Below are positions 35,987 to 45,674 of a DNA stretch of 64,000 bases, piece by piece. Position numbers and translations under genes: made by a program. The stretch is taken from positions 1,178,001 to 1,242,000 of the forward strand of contig JAJTTP010000004.1 of the NCBI GenBank assembly GCA_023313575.1, given 5' to 3'. Within the stretch, counting starts at the first letter, position 1; every line of letters begins with the position of its first letter. The notes beneath the pieces are model-generated. The model saw nothing but the letters and a program-made list of their open reading frames with translations, was not told the DNA's origin and did not search any database. The stretch comes from Eutypella sp. D-1 (Eukaryota > Ascomycota > Sordariomycetes > Xylariales > Diatrypaceae).

Positions 35987-37023
35987 TTAATACGTGTTGC
36001 CCACAGGGTCCCCTAGAATCCAGCCCAGTACAGTGCATAATTCCTCCCAGTGTGGTTTGATTATATCCGTTTCATCAAAGAAATCGATGATCGGGCTCGT
36101 CCGGACGTTGGTGACGCGCTGCGCCCCGTCAACATATGCTTGCACGATGCGGAGCTTGAATCCCGAACCCGTAATCAACGTGATCTATGTGTATCGTGAT
36201 CAGCACGGTTTTCTTGACTAAACAAGTGGTAGTATTTGGGTGTCTCCTAAGAAACTGGATGCAACTTACAGGAATGATCCGGTGTTGTTTATATTTCTCT
36301 TCTTGATACTGGAACCTGATGAGGTCATACAAGGTTTTCATCTCTCTCACATTAAGGGCATCGTCTCGGATGCCGTCAATATGGCATAGGTAGGCGATCA
36401 GATGAGGCTGTGATGGATCGTCCCTGACCCAGATAGTCCCAATCCACCAGATCATTCCACTTAGGCTCGTTTCAAGCAGGTTGATCCGTTTAGTATACCT
36501 GTGAGGACTTTTGTTTTAGCGAACAACTCATGGGCCTTGTAAATATCGGGGCTTAACTCGGACTGGCCACGTACGGTGACAGTTCCAGCCGCTTCCATTG
36601 ATGGTTATCTTTCAGACAACGTGGCAAGCCATCTTTGGGGGGGCGGTCACCTTGTGACATCGACATACAATCCCATAAAACTCTATGTAATTGATACGCT
36701 TCCTCCCATCGACAATCTAGTTCCGTTCCATCCAGCTTGATCATCTCAGGCCAATAAATACGGAGCTTCGTATCAATGGCATTTGCTGGGACAGGGTGGA
36801 TAAATGTGTCTGGTTCATTCTCAGGTTCATCCCAAGAGAATTGTAGCGGTCTGTCCGTATGCCACTGGATGTTGATGTCAGATAGTTCATCGGGTTTAAT
36901 GAATAACTGACAATCGAACTCCTTTTCGAACTCCTTCTGCATCTCTTCTATAAACTCGAGAGTCTGCTTAACGTGCTCCGGCGTTGCCAGGCCATCTTCA
37001 TATTGGTTCTGCTTCTGTTTCAT
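35987..37023 (-). CDS. Unrecognised three-exon protein (291 aa)
   Basis: Exons are 36575-37023, 36270-36498 and 35987-36184. They use donors GTACGT and GTAAGT and acceptors CACAG and CATAG, and sum to 876 nt (292 codons including stop). Frame agreement across both junctions supports the model. Residues 1-50 look helical and charged (EHVKQTLEFIEEMQKEFEKEF). The middle is Trp- and Asp-rich (WHTDRPLQFSWDEPENEPD), and the C-terminus ends WEELCTVLGWILGDPVGNTY. There is no signal peptide, membrane segment or catalytic motif I can name. It is probably a soluble intracellular protein restricted to filamentous ascomycetes; the function is unknown. Confidence 0.72.
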
Positions 37024-39801
37024 GGCAGTGTTCGAACGTGAAGGAAGTGCCTAATATCAATTAAATTAAACTGTCAACCAAAGATGGACTTTCCCATTGC
37101 ACGTTCATTTTGAGTTTTGTTAGCAGGCTAGTGTTGTCTGCCGTCCACCTTATAGCAATCCCATGGCCCGCCAAAACTACTACCTAGTTACGGCAGTATG
37201 CACATAAACTACCAACTGCCTTACTCTTACCCAATGGGTGAGAGGGAGACAGAAGAGTGGATTGTTTTAAAATATGTGATAGGGCCTAATAAGAACGACG
37301 TGTGGGGTGCCGCTTGCGTCAAATTTCTATCGGGCTCAACCCCGCAGAGAGCCGCCTGGAAAAATCTTAACTGCTTCCCAAGTACGCCATGTTGCCGGTC
37401 TAATCATCCTACGGATCCTGGTAACTTTCACATTCATCATATGCCTATTGCCACGGGTAGCCTTGCGGTTTAGGCTTTGTTTGAAGCCGCTGCCCATATC
37501 AGCCACCTGCCTACCTGTTACAAACCACTCATTCCAGAATAGACCTACCCACTGATAACAGAAATCACGTGGCGACCCATCTCTTCTGGTGGTGACCCTT
37601 CAGATATAAAAGGGAATGGGAATCACTTTTATCTAGATAGTCTCTCCTTTAGCTAGCCAGCGATCAATCTAAGTATTCATCCCTTCTACATCTTCTGTTA
37701 TCTAAAATCAAGACCCGTGGTGACGGCTTCGTTACACTACCCTATCACTCGAACGCCTATACCCCCCCCCCCCCTGTACGTTCCGCCGCAAAGGAGTTAC
37801 TCGTTTTATTTGAGCATATATTACGGAGAACAGCATCATGTAGTAACAGCCTTCTGGTGGAGGTGTCCGGTCTCTTTTCGTCTTGTACTCTGGCACGCTC
37901 ATTGGTAATGCATCGCTAATACAACATGTGTATGACTAGAGGCGGCGAAGGCCTATGAAGCTGAATACTCCACGATCCACGACGAGAGAGAAGTGGAAAC
38001 CGAGGCATACAATTAGGTAGGAGTGGCTTCTCTCGCTTCGAGTTCTTTGCAAATGTGACAGAAGACCAAGGGAAATGCTTTGTAACACATGGCTGGTCTT
38101 TCAAACATGGTTGCAAACCTCTAAGGCTGATTTGATATGCATGAGCAATTAGTAATATACCGTGACGCCGCCATATGCAGTCACATTTAATATATTGGTG
38201 TAGAGCTGATATAGGGCGTCCCAAAGCCATTATCTTAGTCGGTTAATAACTCTTAACACTCATGGGGCGTTTTGCAAACCAACGAAAGGCAGATCGTGAA
38301 AATAGATGTAGTGACGAGTGATCGACTAGTTAGTTACGCCAAAGCTATCAACTTAAATACCAAGAGAACAAGATAGCCTCTCGATATTGCTACGTAGTAT
38401 GTCACTTGGAAACTCCTTCACTGCGGCAGACCTTGACGAATATGGGCGAGACTGAGATGGCGATGAAGCGGTTGTCTTCTAATGTCCTTAAGCAAATGTA
38501 AAAGACCTGTTGTCGCGGTCCAAAAATGGGCTGGCTCTCCCCTGATCGGTGCGCCCCATGTGGCGTACGGTATGGCTCATTTGTATCGCCCACAGTCTAT
38601 AAATAGGGCTTACAGCCATATAATAGGGCAGTCATTCTTCTTCCTTTTCCGTCCCCAGAAGGCAGCCACAGATCGCACAGAATGGGCATTTTTGGACGTG
38701 GCACCTACATATGACACTACGACATGTTGGGCGTGTTCTTCAGGAACATAATACTGGAAACATCGCTGGGCTTCGCGGCATTAAGCCGCTCCTGAGAGAA
38801 GGGAATAGTATGGGAATAACCGGAAAAGTGTACTAAAATAGGGAGAAGCCCAGGCGACCGCGTGGATAATAATATTCCCAGTAATCAATCATCTCATTAC
38901 GTTACTACGCCAAACGAGTTATCGTTTCTCGGTTGGCAGGATAACAAAGATCGTCAATTGAAATCTGATACGGTGTCGAAACCACCAACCTATGCTCTTT
39001 CGATTATTTGATTGTCTTAAAAGTTAATGAATAGACAAGCTATTCGGCAATACAGGACTATTGAATGACAGCCATTTGAGGGAAGGTATAGTTATAAAAG
39101 CAACGACAGTGAAACTTAATTAGTCTAAGCGCCACTATATACTTCCTTTGAGTGGCTTGATAGGTAATACTTGCCATTATTCTTTGTTTCCTGCTTGGTA
39201 ATACGACCCTGATAATCCTTATACGATGACCAGTGGGTTATTAGAAGGTCCGAATACCCGCATAGCAAGGTCTATTGGCAGACGACGTATCCCAGCGCCA
39301 TGGAGTTGAAGTCGGCTTGCATCGATCGCCAAGCAGTTCTATATATCGACCTGGGTACTGTTTTGCGACAGCTACGATGAGCTTACGGGAAGAGGTATAG
39401 CATCAGTAGACGAGAACAGATTCACATGCATCCAAAAGAAGCAAGTCAAAGTTATTTACCCCGCGATCTGAACGGTTCGCCGACGGCTGGGCTAGATTAG
39501 GGTTAATGACGCTAGGGGTGGTTACCCGTCAGGGGTTAGGGCCGGGACCTAACAAGGGGAAATTCGTGGGGTGTCCAACGGTGTCTGGTGCGGGGATCAA
39601 GCGCTGTCAATATAAGTCAATAGATCGTGGCGGACGGGAAGCTTGAATGAGACAAACCTGTCTGATTGGTTTGAACCCCAACGACATTTGACGCGTGATG
39701 ACGATCGATAGGAACCTGATTTACACTTGGCTACTAATTTCTGCATATCATCTTACCGCTCCCGGATAATCCATTCCAGAAGCTGGGCAGTAGAAACTCC
39801 A

Positions 39802-39827
39802 GCCCGAGCCCGAGCCCGAGCCTGAGC
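39802..39827. repeat. GAGCCC hexamer repeat
   Basis: About four tandem copies of GAGCCC, the last with one change, in the region upstream of the esterase gene. Confidence 0.7.
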
Positions 39828-40385
39828 TCACCTCGTAAAGACTTATGCCGGTTTTCTGGTACAATTCAGTATACGTTCTCCCCATCGATTTTGCCCTGTA
39901 TCACTACATTAAGAGTGGCATTTGCCTTTCCTAAATGGAGAGACATTGAGATGTGTCGATGGGCCAGGAAATCTCCCCCGAGGGGCCACAGCGTGGAAGC
40001 CCTCATGCTTGACACAAGAATTGGTAAGTATTGGTAAGTATTTGTCTGGATTAGGGCTGCTTTCAGCTGCCCAAACGCCTGAGACAATTGATCGATAATC
40101 TAAGCCATGTTTACGGTCTGCCGGGACCTCTACTCCACGGACTTTATAAACGGACCTGGGGTAGACCCACAACACCCGGAGCATGGTACGAATATAGAAA
40201 ACTAAACCTTCGAAATCGAAGGCGGCGGGCTTGGCTATAGGTCTTCTCCCAGTCACACAATACCGTAAAAGGTAGTTTGCGCCAAATCAAGACCGGCAAC
40301 CTAGGCGCCCTCCAGTCAACGCAGCAGCAGGTCAAGCCAAAGGATATGAGGTTGATTTGCAATCAAGAAAAGTGATAGAATCGCA

Positions 40386-40395
40386 GATATAAAGA
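40386..40395 (+). promoter_or_regulatory. TATA-like element of the esterase gene
   Basis: GATATAAAGA lies about 110 bp before the ATG at 40504, followed by a C/T-rich stretch (CCTGCCTCAGCCCTCTTCC), the usual layout of a strongly expressed fungal promoter. Assignment is by position only. Confidence 0.45.
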
Positions 40396-40503
40396 GGCTC
40401 GCTGTCCCGCTCGACGGGAAAATCTGGGTCATCACTCCTTGCCTGCCTCAGCCCTCTTCCACTCCTCCGCAAATGTGTAGTCAGTGAAGCTCCAACCTGT
40501 ACC

Positions 40504-42216
40504 ATGAAGGCCACTCTCGCAATTCTCCTCTCCGCCCCCGGGCTATACGGGCTGGTTAGGGCAGCCCCCGCACCTGCGCATACACTAGAGGATAGAGCGG
40601 TGAAAACCTCCGTGGCCACACCGCAAGGAACGATCGTTGGCTCCTCACTGCTGGGAGTTGACTCATTCGGGGGTATCCCCTTCGCGGAGCCCCCTGTGGG
40701 ACCCCTGCGACTCAAGCCGCCGAAGAGGCTGAATACCTCTCTCGAAAGCTTTGATGCCACCGGCCTGGGCCCGTCCTGCCCGCAGATGTTCTTTTCGACA
40801 CGTGGAGAGCCTCTCAGTTCCGTGCTTGGCAACCTTCTCAACACGCCGCTCTTCCAGACCGTCACGGACCAGACGGAGGACTGCCTGACGGTACGGGTGC
40901 AGCGCCCCGCCGGCACCGCCCCGGACGCCGGTCTGCCCGTGCTGTTTTGGATCTTTGGCGGCGCGTTCGAGCTTGGTAGTGCGCAGATGTACGACGGAAC
41001 GCCCCTCGTCTTGAACGGTATAGCCCAGAATAAGCCGTTCGTCTTCGTTGCTGTCAACTACCGTGTCGGCGGTTTTGGGTTCCTGCCCGGGAAGGAGATC
41101 CTCGCGGACGGCGCGGCAAATCTGGGGCTTTTGGATCAGAGGATGGGCCTCGAATGGGTCGCCGACAACATCGCCGCGTTTGGGGGTGATCCTGAAAAGG
41201 TCACCATATGGGGCGAGTCGGCCGGTGCCATTTCCGTGTTTGACCAGATGGCCCTCTACGGCGGCGATAATACCTACAAAGGCAAGCCCCTCTTCCGTGG
41301 TGCTATCATGAACAGCGGTAGCATAGTGCCGGCCGACCCTGTAGACTGTCCGAAATCTCAGGTTGTCTACGACGACGTCGTGAAGGCGGCCGGCTGCTCC
41401 TCTGCAACTGATACCCTGAAGTGTCTTCGGGAGGCCGATTACAATACGTTCCTAGGGGCAGCCAATAGTGTTCCGGGAGTCCTGAGCTACAACTCTGTCG
41501 CACTGTCCTATCTTCCGCGACCTGATGGCACTGCACTACCCGATAGCCCGGATCTTCTTGCGAGTTCGGGACGATACGCCGCGGTACCTATGATCATTGG
41601 TGACGTAGAAGATGAGGGGACTTTGTTTAGCCTCTTTCAGCCTAACATCACTACCCGCGACCGAATTGTCGACTACCTCTCTTCCCTGTTCTTCAACAGT
41701 GCATCGAAGGAGGAGCTCAAAGAGCTCGTCGACACGTACGACCCAGCCATTTCCGCCGGCAGCCCCTTCAGGACCAGCATCCTAAACAACGTGTACCCGC
41801 AGTTCAAGAGACTGGCGGCGATCCTAGGGGACCTAGTGTTCACGCTGACGCGACGTATATTTCTAAACACAACGCACGCGGCAAATCCGGATGTACCCGT
41901 CTGGTCGTATCTCGCTTCCTATAACTACGGTACCCCTGTGCTCGGAACGTTTCACGGCTCGGATATCCTTCAGGTATTCTATGGTGTGCTCCCAAATTTC
42001 GCGAGCGCCGCCTTTCAGAGCTACTACCTTTCCTTCCTCTACAACCTGGACCCCAATAAGGGCACCAATCGCAACAAGTTTCCCATCTGGCCGCAGTGGG
42101 CCGATAAGAACGAGCTCATGTGGATTCACAATAATCGCGGTGAGCTCTTGGAGGATGATTTTAGGGCCGAGAGCTACAATTGGATCGCAGGTCACGCGGA
42201 CGTCTTGCGTATTTGA
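40504..42216 (+). CDS. Secreted type-B carboxylesterase/lipase
   Basis: A single-exon 570-residue protein of the alpha/beta-hydrolase type-B carboxylesterase family (Candida rugosa lipase/cholinesterase-like). The signal peptide is residues 1-20, with likely cleavage before APAPA. Family landmarks are [14 protein letters not shown] (57-70), TEDCLTV (124-130), the oxyanion-hole stretch FWIFGGAF (148-155), [10 protein letters not shown] (185-194) and the nucleophile elbow WGESAG with Ser239. The acid is Glu371 (DVEDEGT) and the histidine His484 (GTFHGSD), so the triad is complete. Cys92-Cys127 and Cys282-Cys298/307 fit the conserved disulfides. There are three or more N-glycosylation sequons (NTS, NIT, NTT). 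It should hydrolyse carboxylic esters or triglycerides outside the cell; the exact substrate is not visible. Confidence 0.93.
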   Translation: MKATLAILLSAPGLYGLVRAAPAPAHTLEDRAVKTSVATPQGTIVGSSLLGVDSFGGIPFAEPPVGPLRLKPPKRLNTSLESFDATGLGPSCPQMFFSTRGEPLSSVLGNLLNTPLFQTVTDQTEDCLTVRVQRPAGTAPDAGLPVLFWIFGGAFELGSAQMYDGTPLVLNGIAQNKPFVFVAVNYRVGGFGFLPGKEILADGAANLGLLDQRMGLEWVADNIAAFGGDPEKVTIWGESAGAISVFDQMALYGGDNTYKGKPLFRGAIMNSGSIVPADPVDCPKSQVVYDDVVKAAGCSSATDTLKCLREADYNTFLGAANSVPGVLSYNSVALSYLPRPDGTALPDSPDLLASSGRYAAVPMIIGDVEDEGTLFSLFQPNITTRDRIVDYLSSLFFNSASKEELKELVDTYDPAISAGSPFRTSILNNVYPQFKRLAAILGDLVFTLTRRIFLNTTHAANPDVPVWSYLASYNYGTPVLGTFHGSDILQVFYGVLPNFASAAFQSYYLSFLYNLDPNKGTNRNKFPIWPQWADKNELMWIHNNRGELLEDDFRAESYNWIAGHADVLRI

Positions 42217-42435
42217 ATCACTAGGTTAGGGTCCAGGGGCTGGAAAGGCCTAGTTATAATTGTTCTACCTGCGGGCGTCATGACGTGCGGCTGTATTCGG
42301 GCCCTGTTGACGGTTCAATGACTATAGCGCGGCGTGCTTAGGCTTTTATTATTGTTGTTATCGTAACAACAAGGTGCGCTCCGCTTCGTGCTAAGGCACG
42401 AAAGTGATTTTATGATTTTATAAGGGCAAAGGCTG

Positions 42436-42470
42436 CGGTGGCTGCCTATCGCTGCCTAGGATAGCCACCG
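42436..42470. repeat. Inverted repeat (hairpin)
   Basis: Arms CGGTGGCT (42436-42443) and AGCCACCG (42463-42470) pair perfectly around a 19-nt spacer. It lies about 220 bp after the esterase stop codon, so a role in 3' end formation or as a transposon remnant is possible. Confidence 0.5.
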
Positions 42471-42481
42471 GGATAGATAGG

Positions 42482-42546
42482 ATCTATCGAATCTATCGAA
42501 TCTATCGAATCTATCGAATCCCATCTATTCTATCCCATCTATTCTA
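42482..42546. repeat. Tandem repeats: 9-bp unit (x4) and 14-bp unit (x2)
   Basis: Four exact ATCTATCGA copies (42482-42517) are followed by two copies of CCCATCTATTCTAT (42519-42546). Both share the CTAT core, which suggests slippage from one ancestral unit. Confidence 0.75.
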
Positions 42547-43910
42547 TCGAAGGCACCGAGGCCACCGAAGCCACGATTAAACCTATTCGGGCGTGGTCTA
42601 TCCAAAAGTACGCTAAACGGTGCCGTTAAACCCATTACAGCCTGCCGGTTTATAAAAGGGCACGGGACTCCCAAACCACTCGGGAACAATTGTTTGCACA
42701 CTTTAAAATATATAAATTTTTTGATAATTGGTGTCAAAATATAGAAGACTTTTTACTCTTTTAATCGGCGTTTTTTGCATGCGAATGCGACCGATAGGTG
42801 TCGAGCGACGAAGTAAAATATCCAAAAGTCTGGGGTAAAAGCAGACGATTTGATTGGTTAAAGGAAAGTCCGTGCCCCTAATGAAATAAAGAAGAGTAGA
42901 TTCCAAAGAGTGAAGAAGCTTTATTTGTGGATCACTGCCAGGCGGCATTCCTCTAGTGACCTGTGTCCGTCGGAAGTCATCGACGTCGCTCGGTGGAGAT
43001 CTGCATCACAGCAATACGGTATACTCGCAGCGACTACTTGCAGTTGTGGACCTGAGAGAAAGGGGAGCGAGTTGTTCGGTCAAAATGACTGTGCTGCCGT
43101 TTAAAATTTGAGCGCTCTTGAATTATGGCACGAGAGGTCAAGAATTGAAAATAAAACAAACTGGAAGTTTTATGCTCTTTCTGGTGTGTAGAAATCTCTG
43201 ATGCCTACTTTTACAAGGACAACATCGTGGCTAAATGCACCACCCTGGCGAGCTTCTAATAGGAGACGTTAGGAGCCTCACAGAATGCGCACAGTCCCGT
43301 CTCATCAGTCGCCATACTAAAATTAAGCTAGTAATTTCCGATGGTGCGTTGGCCAGAAAGGGAAGGCATCCGGTCCGTAATTCCCCACGGCTTACCTCGC
43401 CCCTCGTGGCAACCCTAACCCTAACGAGAGCTAGGAAGATGGCCTCGTTCAGCCGCTTCTAAAAGTGCAATTTCTTAAAGGGTTTCTTCTAAGGTTATTG
43501 CTGCGCCACGAATTAAGCTTCTCGGGGTATTTCCTCTCCACGCTCGCTATGCTATGACTCTTCGCCTCTTTGCCTCCTCGCCGGCGGATCTAGTATCTTG
43601 GTCCTGGTCCAGACTTTAAAGGTATAGCTAGATCAGGTACCTACTAGGCTGAAAGAATACTACCTAAGTATACTATGAACTCATATCAAGACCACCGAAT
43701 CATTAATTGACAATCAAGCTAATGTTCCATCACGGCGACCCCAAGCAAATGTAAGCGCTACAAGCAAAAGCGTGATAGAACGCCTTGGCACAAACATGTA
43801 TATATTGAATGGTGTAGAACGCCTCTGGACGCGATGTCCATTTCGCCCCAGACGATAAATTTCCCAGCGCTGTCCCTAGTTACGCCCACTCTTAGATGTA
43901 TTCTGTCACG

Positions 43911-45497
43911 ATGAAGGCCATCAACCTGGCTGGACTTCCGAGTCTTCTATTACTCGCAGTATTGGCCCGTTCGGAAGATGCCAGCCGCGGACGGTTCTTG
44001 GCGCTGCCAATGAGGAAAGAGAGAATGGCGAGCCCTAGAGGCATTGCAAAGAGAGAAGTAGAGGTAACCTCTCATGTAGGATACGACAACTCGTCGTACC
44101 TAGTCACTGGTAGGATACGTCGTCTCCCCAAGCAGTCTTCGCACAAGGATGAACACGCGCTCACGATAACGCAGTGGATATCGGCACACCGAAGCAGACC
44201 ATGGGACTCAGAGTGGATGTTAGTACTCATAAAACCTGGGTTATAAGCGGCTGTGAGGACCTCTTCTTCCACGAGGACGAATGTCAGAAGGCCGGGACAT
44301 ACAACGATTCATTATCCGAGTCGAGCACCTACATCTCCACACCGTACGAGGAAAGGGATGTGGACAATGACGACGGGAGTTCGTACGCACTAGTCTATTA
44401 CGCGGACGATTTCACGATTCAAGGAAGTGGTAGGTAGGCCCCAAGGCGTTCCTGGGCTACATATATCCATCACCACTAACGTGAGGTGTCAGATACCCTA
44501 AAGAACGTCACGTTCGGTGTCAATTCCTATCCGAGCACCGAACAGTATGGCGTTCTTGGTCTCGGCTTCGGCAAGGGCGTCAACTCGAAGAACTCTAGCA
44601 TAATCGACGAGCTCGTCGACCAGAATATCATCGAGTCAAAGGCATTCAGCCTCGCCCCGGGCCCATACGGCTCGAAAGAAGGCTCGCTGATCTTGGGCGG
44701 TATCGACACTAAGAAATTCTCCGGATCGCTAGAGCGACGTCCAGTCGTCGACGCCCCGGAGTTCACGTTCCAATTCAACCAGACTCAGTAAGTCCAATCT
44801 TCGTTATGGGCCCCAAACTTCTCTTCGCGGGTGCAGCTAACAAGAAATGTTAAGGTACTGGATCGAGATAGATGAGGTGACGACGAACGGGGTAGACGGG
44901 GCGTCAGAGACGTTCCCCGGCCTCAAGGTGATGCAGCATAGTGATATTGAGACTAGCTGGTTGCCGGCAGACCTAGTAGATGCCATTGTTCCCAGCTTTA
45001 ACATCTCGGTCGAAGACAACTATGATTGGTATCTCGTGCACTGCGACTACAAGCAGATCGAAGGGTCGCTAGACCTCAAGTTCGGGGGTCTTACCCTCAG
45101 CATACCGTATGGAGACCTCATTCTCCAGGGCGACGTTACGGACAGCCGAGTTAGCGAATGCTACTTCTCCATTATGCCTCGCAATGTTACAGAGGATGGC
45201 GAGATCTTTTGGCTTGGCCAGAATATCCTGGGGCACCTCTACACGGTATACGACCAGGAGAGCAGAGCCGTGTGGCTAGCCGGGTACGAAGACTGCGGTA
45301 GCGAGATCGTGGGCATCACCCAGGATGAGAATTCCATTGCAGATGTTAAGGGGAAATGTGATAGTTCTGGTAAAGCTCATGCGAGCGACGATAAGGCGCA
45401 GAAGGAAGACGGTGACGAAAGTTTCGGCGCTCATCTCAGCACGCCGTCTCTGCTTACCCTTGCAGGCATCACTATCTCGGTGCTCTTGGGACTATAG
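43911..45497 (+). CDS. GPI-anchored aspartyl-protease-like protein (A1 family, probably inactive)
   Basis: Exons are 43911-44109, 44175-44429, 44493-44787 and 44855-45497. All junctions are GT...AG and the sum is 464 codons. I chose ATG 43911 over 43896 because it starts the signal peptide directly (MKAINLAGLPSLLLLAVLA). The fold is that of pepsin/yapsin A1 peptidases: DIGTPKQ (68-74), TWVISGC (87-93), YGVLGLGFG (170-178), GGIDTKKFSGSL (220-231) and WLPADLVDAI (285-294). The C-terminus ends in a hydrophobic GPI-type signal (PSLLTLAGITISVLLGL). The first active-site motif reads D81-V-S instead of D-T/S-G, and the second reads H278-S-D where D-T/S-G is expected. With one catalytic Asp and both motif glycines gone, proteolysis is unlikely. 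It may be a wall-located pseudoenzyme. Confidence 0.87.
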
Positions 45498-45674
45498 GAG
45501 GCATGGAAGGGATAGTGACAGGCCCTTTCATTAATGCAATGATGCAAACGTAACGCTCTTATAATCTTAGCCTCATTTACGTCATAACCCATAGCGAATC
45601 ATTATATACGTAGCTCGATGGCTGGTATCTCTATATACAGTAAACATGCATGTACGCTTGCTCAGCAAAGAGGT

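Larger units (their letters stand above)
37024..40503. other. Long region without a recognisable gene
   Basis: Short open frames here (60-115 codons) lack starts, domains or codon bias that would support them. Visible low-complexity elements are a C13 run (about 37763-37775), a GAGCCC hexamer repeat (39802-39827) and an 11-bp direct repeat TTGGTAAGTAT (about 40020-40041). GC content is moderate. It may hold old, undetectable transposon remains or non-coding transcripts. Confidence 0.4.
42217..43910. other. Intergenic region with hairpin, tandem repeats and a telomere-like motif
   Basis: No supported gene. It holds an 8-bp inverted repeat CGGTGGCT/AGCCACCG (42436-42470), tandem ATCTATCGA units (42482-42517) followed by a doubled 14-mer (42519-42546), and AACCCTAACCCTAAC (43411-43425). 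The stretch 42350-42900 has an odd mix of GC-rich hairpins and AT-rich runs and could be a decayed short transposon, but I see no terminal repeats to prove it. Confidence 0.45.

Noticed and set aside
40332..41057. 241-codon minus-strand frame
   Set aside because: It is antisense to the start of the carboxylesterase, which has full family motifs.
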